Assembly (NCBI GenBank): GCA_009886055.1
Contig: VFJM01000042.1
Location: forward strand, 1-40,813
DNA: 40,813 nt
Reading direction: 5' to 3'
Source of the DNA: Geobacter sp.
GTDB taxonomy: Bacteria > Desulfobacterota > Desulfuromonadia > Geobacterales > Pseudopelobacteraceae
Of the stretch, positions 8,124-16,295 are shown in pieces (the first letter of the stretch is position 1; each line of letters opens with the position of its first letter). Made by a program: the position numbers and the translations under genes. Below the pieces are notes generated by a model. It searched no databases, was not told the origin of the DNA, and was given only the letters and a program-made list of their open reading frames with translations.

Positions 8124-8966
8124 GTGCCTGAAATCCAGGAACGAAAGCTGCGGGTCGATTTTCATGTTCACCTGGGGCTGTACACGTTTCATCAGCCCTG
8201 GGTAACCGAGTGGATATGCAAGGCTCACCCGACTGGATACGAAGAGTATATTCAGCGCTATAATGATCCGGGGGCTTTTGAAGAGTTTCTGGCAGCAGAA
8301 GGGGTTGATTACGCGTGTATTCTGGCAGAATTGAGTCCGATTACCACCGGTATGTGCACCAACGAGCAGGTGCAGGAATTCTGCCGGGGACGCAGGATGC
8401 TCATCCCTTTTTGCGATATCAACCCCTATATGTTCACCGACCTTGGAGAAGAGCTGCGCCGCAAGGTCAACGACGAGGGCTTCCGCGGCATAAAACTTTA
8501 TCCTACCTATCAGCATTACTACCTCAACGACCAAAGGATGTACCCGCTGTATCAGGCGGCTCAGGAGCTGGGCATTCCGGTCCTGATCCACACCGGTTCT
8601 TCAGTTTTCAAAGGTTCCCGGCTTAAGTACGGCGACCCTCTGCATCTCGATGATGTCGCCACCGATTTTCCGAACCTGAACCTTATCATGGCTCACTCCG
8701 GCCGCGGTTTCTGGTACGACCGTGCCTTTTTCCTCTCGAAGCATCATGCCAATGTCTATATGGAACTTTCCGGCCTGCCTCCCTCAAAACTGATGACCTA
8801 TTTTCCGGAACTCGCGCGCAACACTGACAAGGTGATTTTCGGCAGTGACTGGCCCGGCATGCCTGCAATCAGGTGCAACATGGATGCGATCAGTCGGCTC
8901 CCGCTGCCGCCGGACGGTATTGAAAAGATTTTGGGCGGCACTGCCGCCAGGTTGCTGAATTTATAA
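8124..8966 (+). CDS. Amidohydrolase-family (metal-dependent) hydrolase or decarboxylase
   Basis: A 280-residue TIM-barrel protein of the amidohydrolase-2 family. Metal and active-site residues look complete: His14 and His16 (DFHVHLG), Lys124 in GIKLYP, His156 (LIHTG), His191 (MAHSG) and Asp242 (FGSDWPG). Relatives include ACMSD- and resorcylate-type decarboxylases as well as hydrolases, so either decarboxylation of a hydroxybenzoate or hydrolysis is possible. The GTG start follows GAGGGAGA. It stands alone between two intergenic repeats and has no operator of the bam type, so its link to benzoyl-CoA metabolism rests on position only. Confidence 0.85.
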   Translation: MPEIQERKLRVDFHVHLGLYTFHQPWVTEWICKAHPTGYEEYIQRYNDPGAFEEFLAAEGVDYACILAELSPITTGMCTNEQVQEFCRGRRMLIPFCDINPYMFTDLGEELRRKVNDEGFRGIKLYPTYQHYYLNDQRMYPLYQAAQELGIPVLIHTGSSVFKGSRLKYGDPLHLDDVATDFPNLNLIMAHSGRGFWYDRAFFLSKHHANVYMELSGLPPSKLMTYFPELARNTDKVIFGSDWPGMPAIRCNMDAISRLPLPPDGIEKILGGTAARLLNL

Positions 8967-8993
8967 CCCGGAATCATGAGAATTGCAGTTTGA

Positions 8994-9114
8994 ATAACAC
9001 AGAGCAGAGAGAGATCAAACCTTGCTCCTGAAGCAGAATTCACCAAATGGATGAATCTCAAAAGGATTTTCATGCAGATCATTTCATGGATTTTACTCCG
9101 TTGCTCCGTGTTAT
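8994..9114. repeat. Intergenic inverted repeat, about 120 bp
   Basis: ATAACACAGAGCAGAG at 8994-9009 is nearly the inverse complement of 9096-9114 (CTCCGTTGCTCCGTGTTAT), enclosing about 85 bases. The style resembles dispersed miniature repeats of Geobacter genomes, but this is a judgement by eye. It fills most of the gap between the amidohydrolase and the Mo-hydroxylase operon. Confidence 0.5.
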
Positions 9115-9159
9115 TTCGTCCGTTTTCTTGGGATCCGCTGTTTTGAAAGGAGTGTTCTG

Positions 9160-10053
9160 ATGCATTGTGAACCGTTTGAATACGAAAAACCAGTCTCGCT
9201 GAGGGAGTTTGAATCCCTGTACGCGGCCAGGGCGGATGACGCCAGGATTCTGGCCGGGGGGACCGATCTGATGGTACTCATCAAGGAAAAGCTGCTGGCA
9301 CCGCGCCTGCTGATCGATATCTCCGATCTTCATGAACTGCGGGGAATTTCCTGGGATCCCCGGCAGGGACTGACGATCATGGCCGGCACCAAGATCGCCG
9401 AGATCGAGCGGAGTACACTCGTCAAAGAGCACGCGCCGGCGCTGGCATATGCCGCCGCCAACCTCGGCTCGAACCAGGTACGCTGGATGGCGACCATGGC
9501 CGGCAATATCTGCCACGCCTCGCCGGCGGCCGAGACCCCCCCGGTCCTCCTGGCGCACGACTGCGAACTGATCATCGGGAGACAGGGTGGAGAACGGACG
9601 CTCCCGATCAGCCGTTTCTTTCTCTCCTACCGCAAGACCGCACTTGAATCAGGCGAGTACGTAAAGGCATTCCGCCTGCCGCCACTGCCCGCGAGAGCTG
9701 CGGTTGCCTACCGCTTTAAAGGACTCAGAAGAGCGATGGAAATCGATATGCTTAACATCGGAGCCTATCTGGAACTGTGCGAGGATGGCCAGACGGTCAG
9801 CGATGTACGCCTTGCAATGGGTTCAGTCGGGCCGACTACCTACCGGGCTGCCGTTACAGAGAAAAAGCTGAAAGGGATGCCGATTGGAGAAGATTTCTTC
9901 GCGGCCGCCTGCGGCGGAGTTGTCCAGGAAGCGACCCCCATCGATGATGTGCGGGCTTCGGCTGAATACCGCAACCGGGTGATCGGAGTATTGACCCGTC
10001 GGGCGCTGGAAGAGTGTCTGGAAATTATCGGCGCAAGGAGGAGTGCAGCGTGA
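9160..10053 (+). CDS. Molybdenum hydroxylase, FAD-binding (medium) subunit
   Basis: A 297-residue subunit of the xanthine dehydrogenase/4-hydroxybenzoyl-CoA reductase family that passes electrons between FAD and the Fe-S subunit. FAD motifs are AGGTDLM (32-38) and TMAGNICHASPAAETPP (112-128). The 40-residue Cys-rich insertion that holds an extra [4Fe-4S] cluster in Thauera HcrB is absent: there are only a few scattered Cys. So, although the operon resembles hydroxybenzoyl-CoA reductases, this subunit is of the ordinary type. AAAGGAG precedes the ATG. Its stop overlaps the next start by 4 bases (GTGA). Confidence 0.9.
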   Translation: MHCEPFEYEKPVSLREFESLYAARADDARILAGGTDLMVLIKEKLLAPRLLIDISDLHELRGISWDPRQGLTIMAGTKIAEIERSTLVKEHAPALAYAAANLGSNQVRWMATMAGNICHASPAAETPPVLLAHDCELIIGRQGGERTLPISRFFLSYRKTALESGEYVKAFRLPPLPARAAVAYRFKGLRRAMEIDMLNIGAYLELCEDGQTVSDVRLAMGSVGPTTYRAAVTEKKLKGMPIGEDFFAAACGGVVQEATPIDDVRASAEYRNRVIGVLTRRALEECLEIIGARRSAA

Positions 10054-10541
10054 AAAAGCTTGTCAAACTTGAAATTAACGGTGAAAACTTCGATGTGGCG
10101 ATCACACCCACGGCTTATCTGATCGATGTAATCAGAGAAACGGTCGGCCTCTGTGGTACGAAGAAAGGGTGCGGCATCGGTGATTGCGGGGCCTGCACGG
10201 TCCTGATCGACGGCAAACCGACGCTTTCGTGCATCACACTGGCAGTGGCCTGCACCGGCAAAGCCATCACCACTATTGAAGGACTGAGCAAAGGTACTGA
10301 ATTGCACCCGGTCCAGAGGGCATTTATCGACAAGGGCGCCGTTCAGTGCGGTTTCTGCACTCCGGGGATGGTGCTCTCCTCCAAAGCTCTGCTGGACGAG
10401 AATCCGCACCCGACCCAGGACGAGATCAAGAGCGCACTGGCCGGTAACCTCTGCCGCTGTACCGGCTACGCCAAGATTATCGAGGCGGTCGAATATGCCG
10501 GTCAGCTTCTTTCCGGGGAGGTTGTTCATGAGCAGGCATGA
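10050..10541 (+). CDS. Molybdenum hydroxylase, 2x[2Fe-2S] (small) subunit
   Basis: A 163-residue subunit starting at GTG 10050, after AAGGAGG and overlapping the previous stop. The frame from 10014 would add 12 residues inside the upstream gene. The plant-type cluster is bound by Cys41, Cys46, Cys49 and Cys61, and the helical cluster by Cys100, Cys103, Cys135 and Cys137 (CGFC...CRC). All eight ligands are present and the length is standard. It relays electrons between the Mo site and the FAD subunit. Confidence 0.93.
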   Translation: MKKLVKLEINGENFDVAITPTAYLIDVIRETVGLCGTKKGCGIGDCGACTVLIDGKPTLSCITLAVACTGKAITTIEGLSKGTELHPVQRAFIDKGAVQCGFCTPGMVLSSKALLDENPHPTQDEIKSALAGNLCRCTGYAKIIEAVEYAGQLLSGEVVHEQA

Positions 10542-12837
10542 TTTCGACGTAATCGGTAAAGACCAGAAAAGAAAAGATGGTCCCAAAAAGGTCAAGGGTG
10601 AACACGAGTTTGCCGATGACATCCAGTTCCCGATGATGCTCCATGGAAGGATCAAGCGCTCCGACATCGGCCACGCCAGAATAATCAGTATCGACACTTC
10701 AAAAGCAGAAGCGTTGGCGGGTGTAAAAGCCGTATTGGTAGGTTCCGAGGCGCCGATCAAATACGGCATCGTCCCGCAGATGCCGACCGAGTACGCCCTG
10801 GCATACCAAAAGGTACGCTTTTACGGCGAACCGGTTGCAGCCGTGGCAGCGGTTGATGCTGAAACGGCTGAGAAGGCGCTTGACCTGATTGAGATCGAAT
10901 ATGAGGCACTGCCGGTCTATACGACTCCTGAACAGGCCTTGGCCGATGGTGCGGTGAAAATTCACGAGGATAACAAATTCCCCGGCAATATCGCCTACGA
11001 ATCAGACCAGAATTTCGGTGATGTGGATGAGGCCTTCAAGAACTCCCATTATGTTCTGGGAAAAGTATTCAAGACCAGTTATGTCAACCACGTATTCATG
11101 GAACCGCATTGCGCCATATCGAAATTCGATACCAATGGTGAGCTCTTCATCTGGTCCACAACACAGATTCCGCACTACCTGCACAACCACCTTTCCAAAG
11201 TTCTCCAGATGGATATGAACAAGATCCATGTCAAAGTTACCGGTGTGGGTGGCGCTTTCGGCGGCAAAGGTGAAGTCTCCAATAATGAGCTTATATCTGC
11301 CCTGCTGGCCCGCAAGGCGGGGCGGCCTGTCAAGGTACTCTACTCTCGCAAGGATGTGTTCCTGCAGCACCGAGGTCGCCATCCGATCGAAATGAGGGTC
11401 AAGGTTGGTGTGGACAAAGAAGGAATGATTACCGGCATCGACTACGACGGCACGATGGACGGCGGAAGCTATGGCGGCTGGGGGCTGGTCATACTCTTCT
11501 ATACCGCCGCCATGCTTCATCTGCCGTACAATGTAAAGAATGTGCGTTTTAACGCCCGCAGAATTTACACCAACAAACCGACTTGCGGCGCCATGCGTGG
11601 TCTGGGAGGTGTCCAGCCCCGGTTTGCCCTGGAAAGCCTGTTGGACCAGATTGCCATAGACATCGGCATGAGCCCATACGAGCTCAAAAAGAAAAACGCC
11701 ATCGGATTCAGCCACGAGACGGTCAGCGGTCAGGTGGTCCGTCACAGCGAATTCAGAAAATGCCTCGATCAGGCTGTGGAAAACTCCGGTTACCTGGAGA
11801 AACATGGCAATCTCCCTTTTGGCAAAGGGATCGGGTTGGCTGGAGGATATTACATCTCCGGTACCGCCTACACACTCTATATGGCCTACAAACCACACTC
11901 ATCAGCAATGATCAGGGTCGATAACGAAAGTGGAGTAACGGTCTATTGCGGCGCTACCGACATCGGCCAGGGTTCTGATACGGTTCTCGGCATGATGGCG
12001 GCTGAAAAATTCGGGCTGCCCTTCGAAACAATTCACGTTGTCAGTGGTGACACCTCACTGGCCCCTTTCGATCTTGGCACATTTGCCAGCCGTGTAACGG
12101 TAGCGGCCGGGAGTGCCGTCTGCAAAGCCGCCGATAACGTCCTGAAAAAGCTTAAGCCTGTTGCGGCCATCCAGCTGGGCGTCAGTCCGGAGCAGCTTGA
12201 GGCACGACATGGAAAGTTCTACTCAGTCTTTGAGAAGAGTAGGGAGATCGATTTCTGGAAGGTAGTAGAGAAGTACATTGATGCCCATGGCCCGCTGACA
12301 GCCACCGGCGACTACACTCCGCCGCGCCGTACCGGTGACTTCAAGGGCGCCAATATCGGACACAGCCCAACCTATGGCTTCTCGGCCCAGTGCACCGAAG
12401 TGGAAGTCGATGTCGAAACCGGCGAAGTACGGGTCATCCGGGTCACCGAGGCGGGAGATTGCGGTCAGCCGATCAATCCTGTCAGTGTTGAGGGTCAGGT
12501 CGAGGGTTCGATCATAATGGGTATGGGACAGGCGCTGTACGAAGAACTTAAAGTCGGAAAGGACGGCCGTCTGCTCAACCCCTCCCTGCACGACTACAAG
12601 ATTCCGACCGCAGCCGACATTCCTGAGCTGAAAACCACCTTTGTGGACAGCTATGATCCCGAAAGCCCCTTTGGGGCTAAGGAAGCCGGAGAGGGGCCGA
12701 TTCAACCGGTTATTCCGGCAATATTCAACGCCGTTTACGATGCCATCGGAGTACGTTTTACCGAGATGCCGATTACACCGGAAAAGGTGCTGAAGGCCCT
12801 TGATGAAAAGAAAAAACAGGAGGGAATACGTTCATGA
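10528..12837 (+). CDS. Molybdenum hydroxylase, Mo-cofactor (large) subunit
   Basis: A 769-residue catalytic subunit from ATG 10528, overlapping the small-subunit gene by 14 bases; GGGGAGG lies before it. Mo-pterin motifs: GGAFGGKGE (241-249), CGAMRGLGG (353-361), GATDIGQGSD (475-484) and GAKEAGEGP (716-724) with the conserved catalytic glutamate Glu722. Length and motifs fit HcrA/HbaC-type 4-hydroxybenzoyl-CoA reductases, which remove a ring hydroxyl, but xanthine dehydrogenase-like hydroxylases share them. With YqeB and YqeC downstream, a selenium-dependent cofactor is plausible. Substrate not determinable; an aromatic CoA ester is the best guess from context. Confidence 0.9.
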   Translation: MSRHDFDVIGKDQKRKDGPKKVKGEHEFADDIQFPMMLHGRIKRSDIGHARIISIDTSKAEALAGVKAVLVGSEAPIKYGIVPQMPTEYALAYQKVRFYGEPVAAVAAVDAETAEKALDLIEIEYEALPVYTTPEQALADGAVKIHEDNKFPGNIAYESDQNFGDVDEAFKNSHYVLGKVFKTSYVNHVFMEPHCAISKFDTNGELFIWSTTQIPHYLHNHLSKVLQMDMNKIHVKVTGVGGAFGGKGEVSNNELISALLARKAGRPVKVLYSRKDVFLQHRGRHPIEMRVKVGVDKEGMITGIDYDGTMDGGSYGGWGLVILFYTAAMLHLPYNVKNVRFNARRIYTNKPTCGAMRGLGGVQPRFALESLLDQIAIDIGMSPYELKKKNAIGFSHETVSGQVVRHSEFRKCLDQAVENSGYLEKHGNLPFGKGIGLAGGYYISGTAYTLYMAYKPHSSAMIRVDNESGVTVYCGATDIGQGSDTVLGMMAAEKFGLPFETIHVVSGDTSLAPFDLGTFASRVTVAAGSAVCKAADNVLKKLKPVAAIQLGVSPEQLEARHGKFYSVFEKSREIDFWKVVEKYIDAHGPLTATGDYTPPRRTGDFKGANIGHSPTYGFSAQCTEVEVDVETGEVRVIRVTEAGDCGQPINPVSVEGQVEGSIIMGMGQALYEELKVGKDGRLLNPSLHDYKIPTAADIPELKTTFVDSYDPESPFGAKEAGEGPIQPVIPAIFNAVYDAIGVRFTEMPITPEKVLKALDEKKKQEGIRS

Positions 12838-13253
12838 TCGATTCCAAAGCCGTTATGGCACTTGTCAATGACCCCGGACGGGTCGGCGTTCTGGCCACTA
12901 CCGACCGGAAGGGGTACCCCAATGTGGCGGTGTTCGGTTCGGCACATATGCCGGATGAGTTGACCCTGGTGATTGCCATGGGGGAGACCCGCAGCGCCCA
13001 GAATCTGCTGGAGACCGGCCGGGCCGTATTCATGAGTGTCGTGCCGGATGAAAACCCGATGAATACCCAGGGGTGCAGGGTGTACCTCAAACTCCGCAGC
13101 ATGGAGAAGGACGGCCCCAACCTGGACAGCGTCAAGGAACGTGTCGCGGCAATTGCCAACGAAAAAGCGGCCCGGATGATCAAGTACGCCGTCTTCTTCG
13201 ATATTGATTCCACCCGCCCCCTGATCGACTGGAGCCCAAAACAACCGGAGTAG
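12834..13253 (+). CDS. Pyridoxamine 5'-phosphate oxidase-like FMN-binding protein
   Basis: A 139-residue single-domain protein with the split-barrel pattern of the PNPOx-like family: an N-terminal GVLATTDRKGYPNVAVFG strand pair, a central TRSAQNLLETGRAVF segment and a C-terminal barrel strand. Such proteins usually bind FMN or F420 as dimers. The start overlaps the Mo-subunit stop by 4 bases (ATGA), so it is tightly coupled to the hydroxylase. A role as electron carrier or in cofactor handling is possible but unproven. Confidence 0.8.
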   Translation: MIDSKAVMALVNDPGRVGVLATTDRKGYPNVAVFGSAHMPDELTLVIAMGETRSAQNLLETGRAVFMSVVPDENPMNTQGCRVYLKLRSMEKDGPNLDSVKERVAAIANEKAARMIKYAVFFDIDSTRPLIDWSPKQPE

Positions 13254-13260
13254 ACTGCTT

Positions 13261-14022
13261 ATGTGGGACTGGATAGGAAAACTCGACGAACTCAGGCGTC
13301 AGAATCAGCTGGCCGTACTGGTAACGGTCATTAGAAGCAGTGGTTCGACCCCGCGCAAGCAGGGTGCCAAAATGATCGTCCTGCCCGACGGAACTTTTTT
13401 TGGAACAGTCGGAGGAGGTGTGCCGGAGTATTATGCCCTCGAAGATGCCCGCAACTGTTTTGTCGGGATGCAGGGGACCACTTCGAATATTCCGCTGCAT
13501 CAGAGGGGAGAGTTCCCGGCATGCGGCGGGACTATGGAGCTGTACATGGAACTGATCAACAACAATCCCTGTCTGTACCTGTTTGGTGCCGGACATATCG
13601 GACAGTCGCTCTGCCGGGTTCTGGAAGGAACCCCTTTCCGGATTCATCTGGTCGACGAACGGGATGAATGGATCAACGCCGCCGCCATTCCGGACTGCGT
13701 CATCCGCCACCACTGCCACTGGAGCGAGTTTATTCAAAATAGCAGCTGGTGTGAGAAACGGACGTTCGTAACCATCCTCACCTACAGCGGAACAGTAGAC
13801 CAGCAGGTGCTTGAGGAAGTGCTGTTCCACCCGGCACGGTTTGTCGGCATGATCGGCAGCAAGGGCAAATGGGCCGGAGTGCAAAAGAACCTGGAGGGCA
13901 AGGGGTTGGACCTTTCCCGGGTCCGCTGTCCGGTTGGACACAAGAACGGGGGCGATTCTCCGCAGGAAATCGCCATCAGCATTGCCAGCCAGCTCCTTGC
14001 CACGAATTACGGCCGTGAATAA
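13261..14022 (+). CDS. XdhC-family Mo-cofactor maturation protein
   Basis: A 253-residue, full-length XdhC/CoxI-type protein. The N-terminal domain carries SSGSTPRKQGAKM (26-38) and GTVGGGVPE, and the C-terminal Rossmann domain starts with LYLFGAGHIGQ (105-115). XdhC proteins bind Mo cofactor, promote its sulfuration and deliver it to the hydroxylase large subunit. It lies 7 bases after the PNPOx-like gene and 1 base before yqeB, within one transcription unit. Confidence 0.88.
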   Translation: MWDWIGKLDELRRQNQLAVLVTVIRSSGSTPRKQGAKMIVLPDGTFFGTVGGGVPEYYALEDARNCFVGMQGTTSNIPLHQRGEFPACGGTMELYMELINNNPCLYLFGAGHIGQSLCRVLEGTPFRIHLVDERDEWINAAAIPDCVIRHHCHWSEFIQNSSWCEKRTFVTILTYSGTVDQQVLEEVLFHPARFVGMIGSKGKWAGVQKNLEGKGLDLSRVRCPVGHKNGGDSPQEIAISIASQLLATNYGRE

Positions 14023-14023
14023 C

Positions 14024-14833
14024 ATGGCTGTCCCGCTGAAAGAGCGCATCATTATTATCAAGGGCGCCGGCGAGATGGCTACCGGGATTGCAGTCCGGCT
14101 GTACCGTTCACATTTCAGACGTATTCTCATGCTCGAAACCGCGTCTCCTCTGGCTGTCAGGAGGCGCGTCTCTTTTTGCGAGGCGATTCACGAAAGTAGT
14201 GTGACGGTGGAAGGAATCGAAGCGGTCAGAGTCGTTAACGAGAGCGAAATCCATGCCGCCTGGAATGCGGGGATAATCGCCGTCCGGGAGGACCCGTCAG
14301 CAGAGAGCGTCACCAGCTGCAGGCCGGATGTACTTATTGATGCCATTCTGGCCAAACGGAATTGCGGTACCGCCATTACCGATGCCCCGTTGGTGGTTGC
14401 ACTCGGGCCAGGTTTCAGGGCGGGAGAAGAGTGCCACTTCGTGGTCGAGACCAACCGCGGACACGATCTCGGACGGTTGATCATCTCAGGATCTGCCGAA
14501 GCAGACACCGGAGTTCCCGGATCCATAGGCGGCTACACGAAAGAACGGGTACTGCGCGCCGTATGCGGCGGGGTATTCATGAGCGAGCGGCTCATCGGTG
14601 AACCGGCACGAAAAGGAGAACTGGTCGGAGTGATCGGCAGCAGTCCGGTGTATGCGCCGATTGACGGCGTCCTGCGCGGTCTTATCAGGCCCGGCTCGCA
14701 GGTGACGGCCGGACTCAAGATCGGTGATATTGATCCCAGGGGGGAACCCGGTTATTGCAACACTATTTCCGAAAAAGCCCGGGCACTTGGTGGAGCGGTG
14801 CTGGAGGCGATCCTGTCTGTGTATAATCGCTGA
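14024..14833 (+). CDS. yqeB: YqeB-family, selenium-dependent Mo-hydroxylase system protein
   Basis: A 269-residue protein from the ATG at 14024, one base after xdhC; a longer frame from 13934 would run 30 residues into xdhC. It opens with a Rossmann-like IIIIKGAGEMATGIA segment (GAGEMATGIA at 14-23) and ends in a biotinyl-like segment (VYAPIDGVLRGLIRPGSQV). This is the EF2563/YqeB family. Together with YqeC it marks genomes and operons for molybdenum hydroxylases that need a labile selenium atom. Its exact biochemical role is not established. Confidence 0.85.
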   Translation: MAVPLKERIIIIKGAGEMATGIAVRLYRSHFRRILMLETASPLAVRRRVSFCEAIHESSVTVEGIEAVRVVNESEIHAAWNAGIIAVREDPSAESVTSCRPDVLIDAILAKRNCGTAITDAPLVVALGPGFRAGEECHFVVETNRGHDLGRLIISGSAEADTGVPGSIGGYTKERVLRAVCGGVFMSERLIGEPARKGELVGVIGSSPVYAPIDGVLRGLIRPGSQVTAGLKIGDIDPRGEPGYCNTISEKARALGGAVLEAILSVYNR

Positions 14834-14836
14834 AAC

Positions 14837-15619
14837 ATGGGAACAATCGAAAACATATTCTGTTCTTCACCTTCGGGAGTACTCAGTTTTGTCGGCGGGG
14901 GGGGCAAGACCAGCCTGATGTTTCATCTGGCCGGACTGCTTGTCCGGTCAGGACGGAGCGTGCTGACGACGACCACCACGAAAATATTTGTTCCCACAGC
15001 GGAGCAGTCAGAGACGGTATTGGTAGACAGCGACCCGCGGGCGGTCCTGAAGTCGGCAGCATCCCGCCACAATTACTCCGGTCATGTTACGGCTGCTGCC
15101 AGACATTACGAAGGGGGCAAGCTGAAAGGTTTCGCTCCGGAGGAGATGGCCGTGTTCAAAGAGTCCGGGCTGTTTGACTGGATTCTGGTGGAAGCTGACG
15201 GCGCGGCCGGTCGCCCCCTGAAAGCGCCGGCGGAACACGAACCGTCCATTCCTTCGCTTACTACTGTTCTGGTCTCGGTCGCAGGTCTGGACGTCCTTGG
15301 CAGGCCGCTGTCAGACCAGTTTGTTTTTCGCTCCCGGCTCGTCGGAGGACTGATGGGGCTGGCGGAGGGTGAAACCATCACCGAATCGGCTCTGGCCGTC
15401 TTCTACTCCCAACCGTCCGGCCCCTTCAAAGGTGCTCCATCCGGATGCCGCCGCTTCATATTCCTCAACAAGGCTGATGATTCCGAACGCAGAACTGCGG
15501 GAGAACGGGTGGCGGGACAACTCCGCCGGACCGGAACTGCCGCAGCGGAAGCCCTCATCGTCGGACAGGCGAGGGAACATATTTGTGTTCACTCCGTGCA
15601 TTCCCTGGTGACGACGTGA
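14837..15619 (+). CDS. yqeC: YqeC-family selenium-dependent hydroxylase accessory protein
   Basis: A 260-residue P-loop protein with Walker A GGGGKTS (20-26), a TTTTTKIF segment near 45-51 and the family hallmark EADGAAGRPLKAPAEHEP at 119-136. It starts 3 bases after yqeB. The family is named for its association with selenium-dependent molybdenum hydroxylases, and the molecular function is unknown. Adjacent yqeB-yqeC next to complete hydroxylase genes is the typical pattern of such a system. Confidence 0.87.
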   Translation: MGTIENIFCSSPSGVLSFVGGGGKTSLMFHLAGLLVRSGRSVLTTTTTKIFVPTAEQSETVLVDSDPRAVLKSAASRHNYSGHVTAAARHYEGGKLKGFAPEEMAVFKESGLFDWILVEADGAAGRPLKAPAEHEPSIPSLTTVLVSVAGLDVLGRPLSDQFVFRSRLVGGLMGLAEGETITESALAVFYSQPSGPFKGAPSGCRRFIFLNKADDSERRTAGERVAGQLRRTGTAAAEALIVGQAREHICVHSVHSLVTT

Positions 15620-16224
15620 CCACCCTTCCCGGCATAGCGGGGGTTATTCTGGCCGCAGGCATAGGTTCCCGCATGGGCGCCGTCAAGCAGATACTCCCTT
15701 TCCGGGGACGTACTATCCTGGAATGCGTGATTGACAGCGCCATTGCTTCGTCACTGGAAAAGGTTGTCGTAGTTATTGGTCACCGGTCAGATCTGATCGG
15801 ACCTATGCTCGCCGGGAAGGATGTGACGGTAGTCATAAACGGGGAGTACACACACGGGCAGAGTTCTTCCATCAAAGCCGGACTACAGGCGCTTCCCGAG
15901 CAGACCGGGGCGGTTCTTTTTCTTCTGGGTGATCAGCCGCTCGTCACTCCGGAGACCATCAACCTGCTGCTGGAAGCATTCCGGGCTTCACAAAGCCGCA
16001 TTGTTCTTCCGCTCTTTCATGGGAAAAGAGGCAATCCTGTTCTTTTCAGCAGGGAGACGTTTTCACGGTTGGAAGCGTTGCAGGGAGACCGCGGCGCCAG
16101 CCCCCTTTTTCAGGAATATGCCGGAGAAATTCTCCAGGTGACGGTCGGCGACGATTCTATCCACTTTGACGTGGATTCTGAAGAGGATTACCGGCAGCTG
16201 CTCGCACGTGAGGCGGAGGGGTAG
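15616..16224 (+). CDS. MobA/MocA-like nucleotidyltransferase
   Basis: A 202-residue protein from GTG 15616, which overlaps the yqeC stop by 4 bases (GTGA); an ATG at 15583 would lie inside yqeC. The nucleotide-binding motif LAAGIGSRMGAVKQ (12-25) and the FLLGDQPLV segment place it with molybdenum cofactor cytidylyl- or guanylyltransferases. MocA-type enzymes make the cytosine dinucleotide cofactor used by hydroxylases, so it probably serves the hydroxylase of this operon. It is the last gene of the unit. Confidence 0.85.
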   Translation: MTTLPGIAGVILAAGIGSRMGAVKQILPFRGRTILECVIDSAIASSLEKVVVVIGHRSDLIGPMLAGKDVTVVINGEYTHGQSSSIKAGLQALPEQTGAVLFLLGDQPLVTPETINLLLEAFRASQSRIVLPLFHGKRGNPVLFSRETFSRLEALQGDRGASPLFQEYAGEILQVTVGDDSIHFDVDSEEDYRQLLAREAEG

Positions 16225-16239
16225 CCGGGCGTTTCCCGG
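16225..16239. repeat. Hairpin in the convergent gap
   Basis: CCGGG-CGTTT-CCCGG directly after the stop codon of the nucleotidyltransferase gene. There is no T-run, so it is a weak terminator candidate only. Confidence 0.35.
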
Positions 16240-16295
16240 ATTCACCGGATCACCGGAGTTCTGGGTATGTCCGTGCGGGAGGTAGTGAGCAGGAA

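Noticed and set aside
13934-14023. Longer N-terminus of YqeB
   Set aside because: It would overlap xdhC by 89 bases with a sequence not typical of the family; the ATG at 14024 directly precedes the Rossmann-like start.
16225-16239. Hairpin after the MocA-like gene as an intrinsic terminator
   Set aside because: Only 5 bp and no T-run; listed only as a hairpin.
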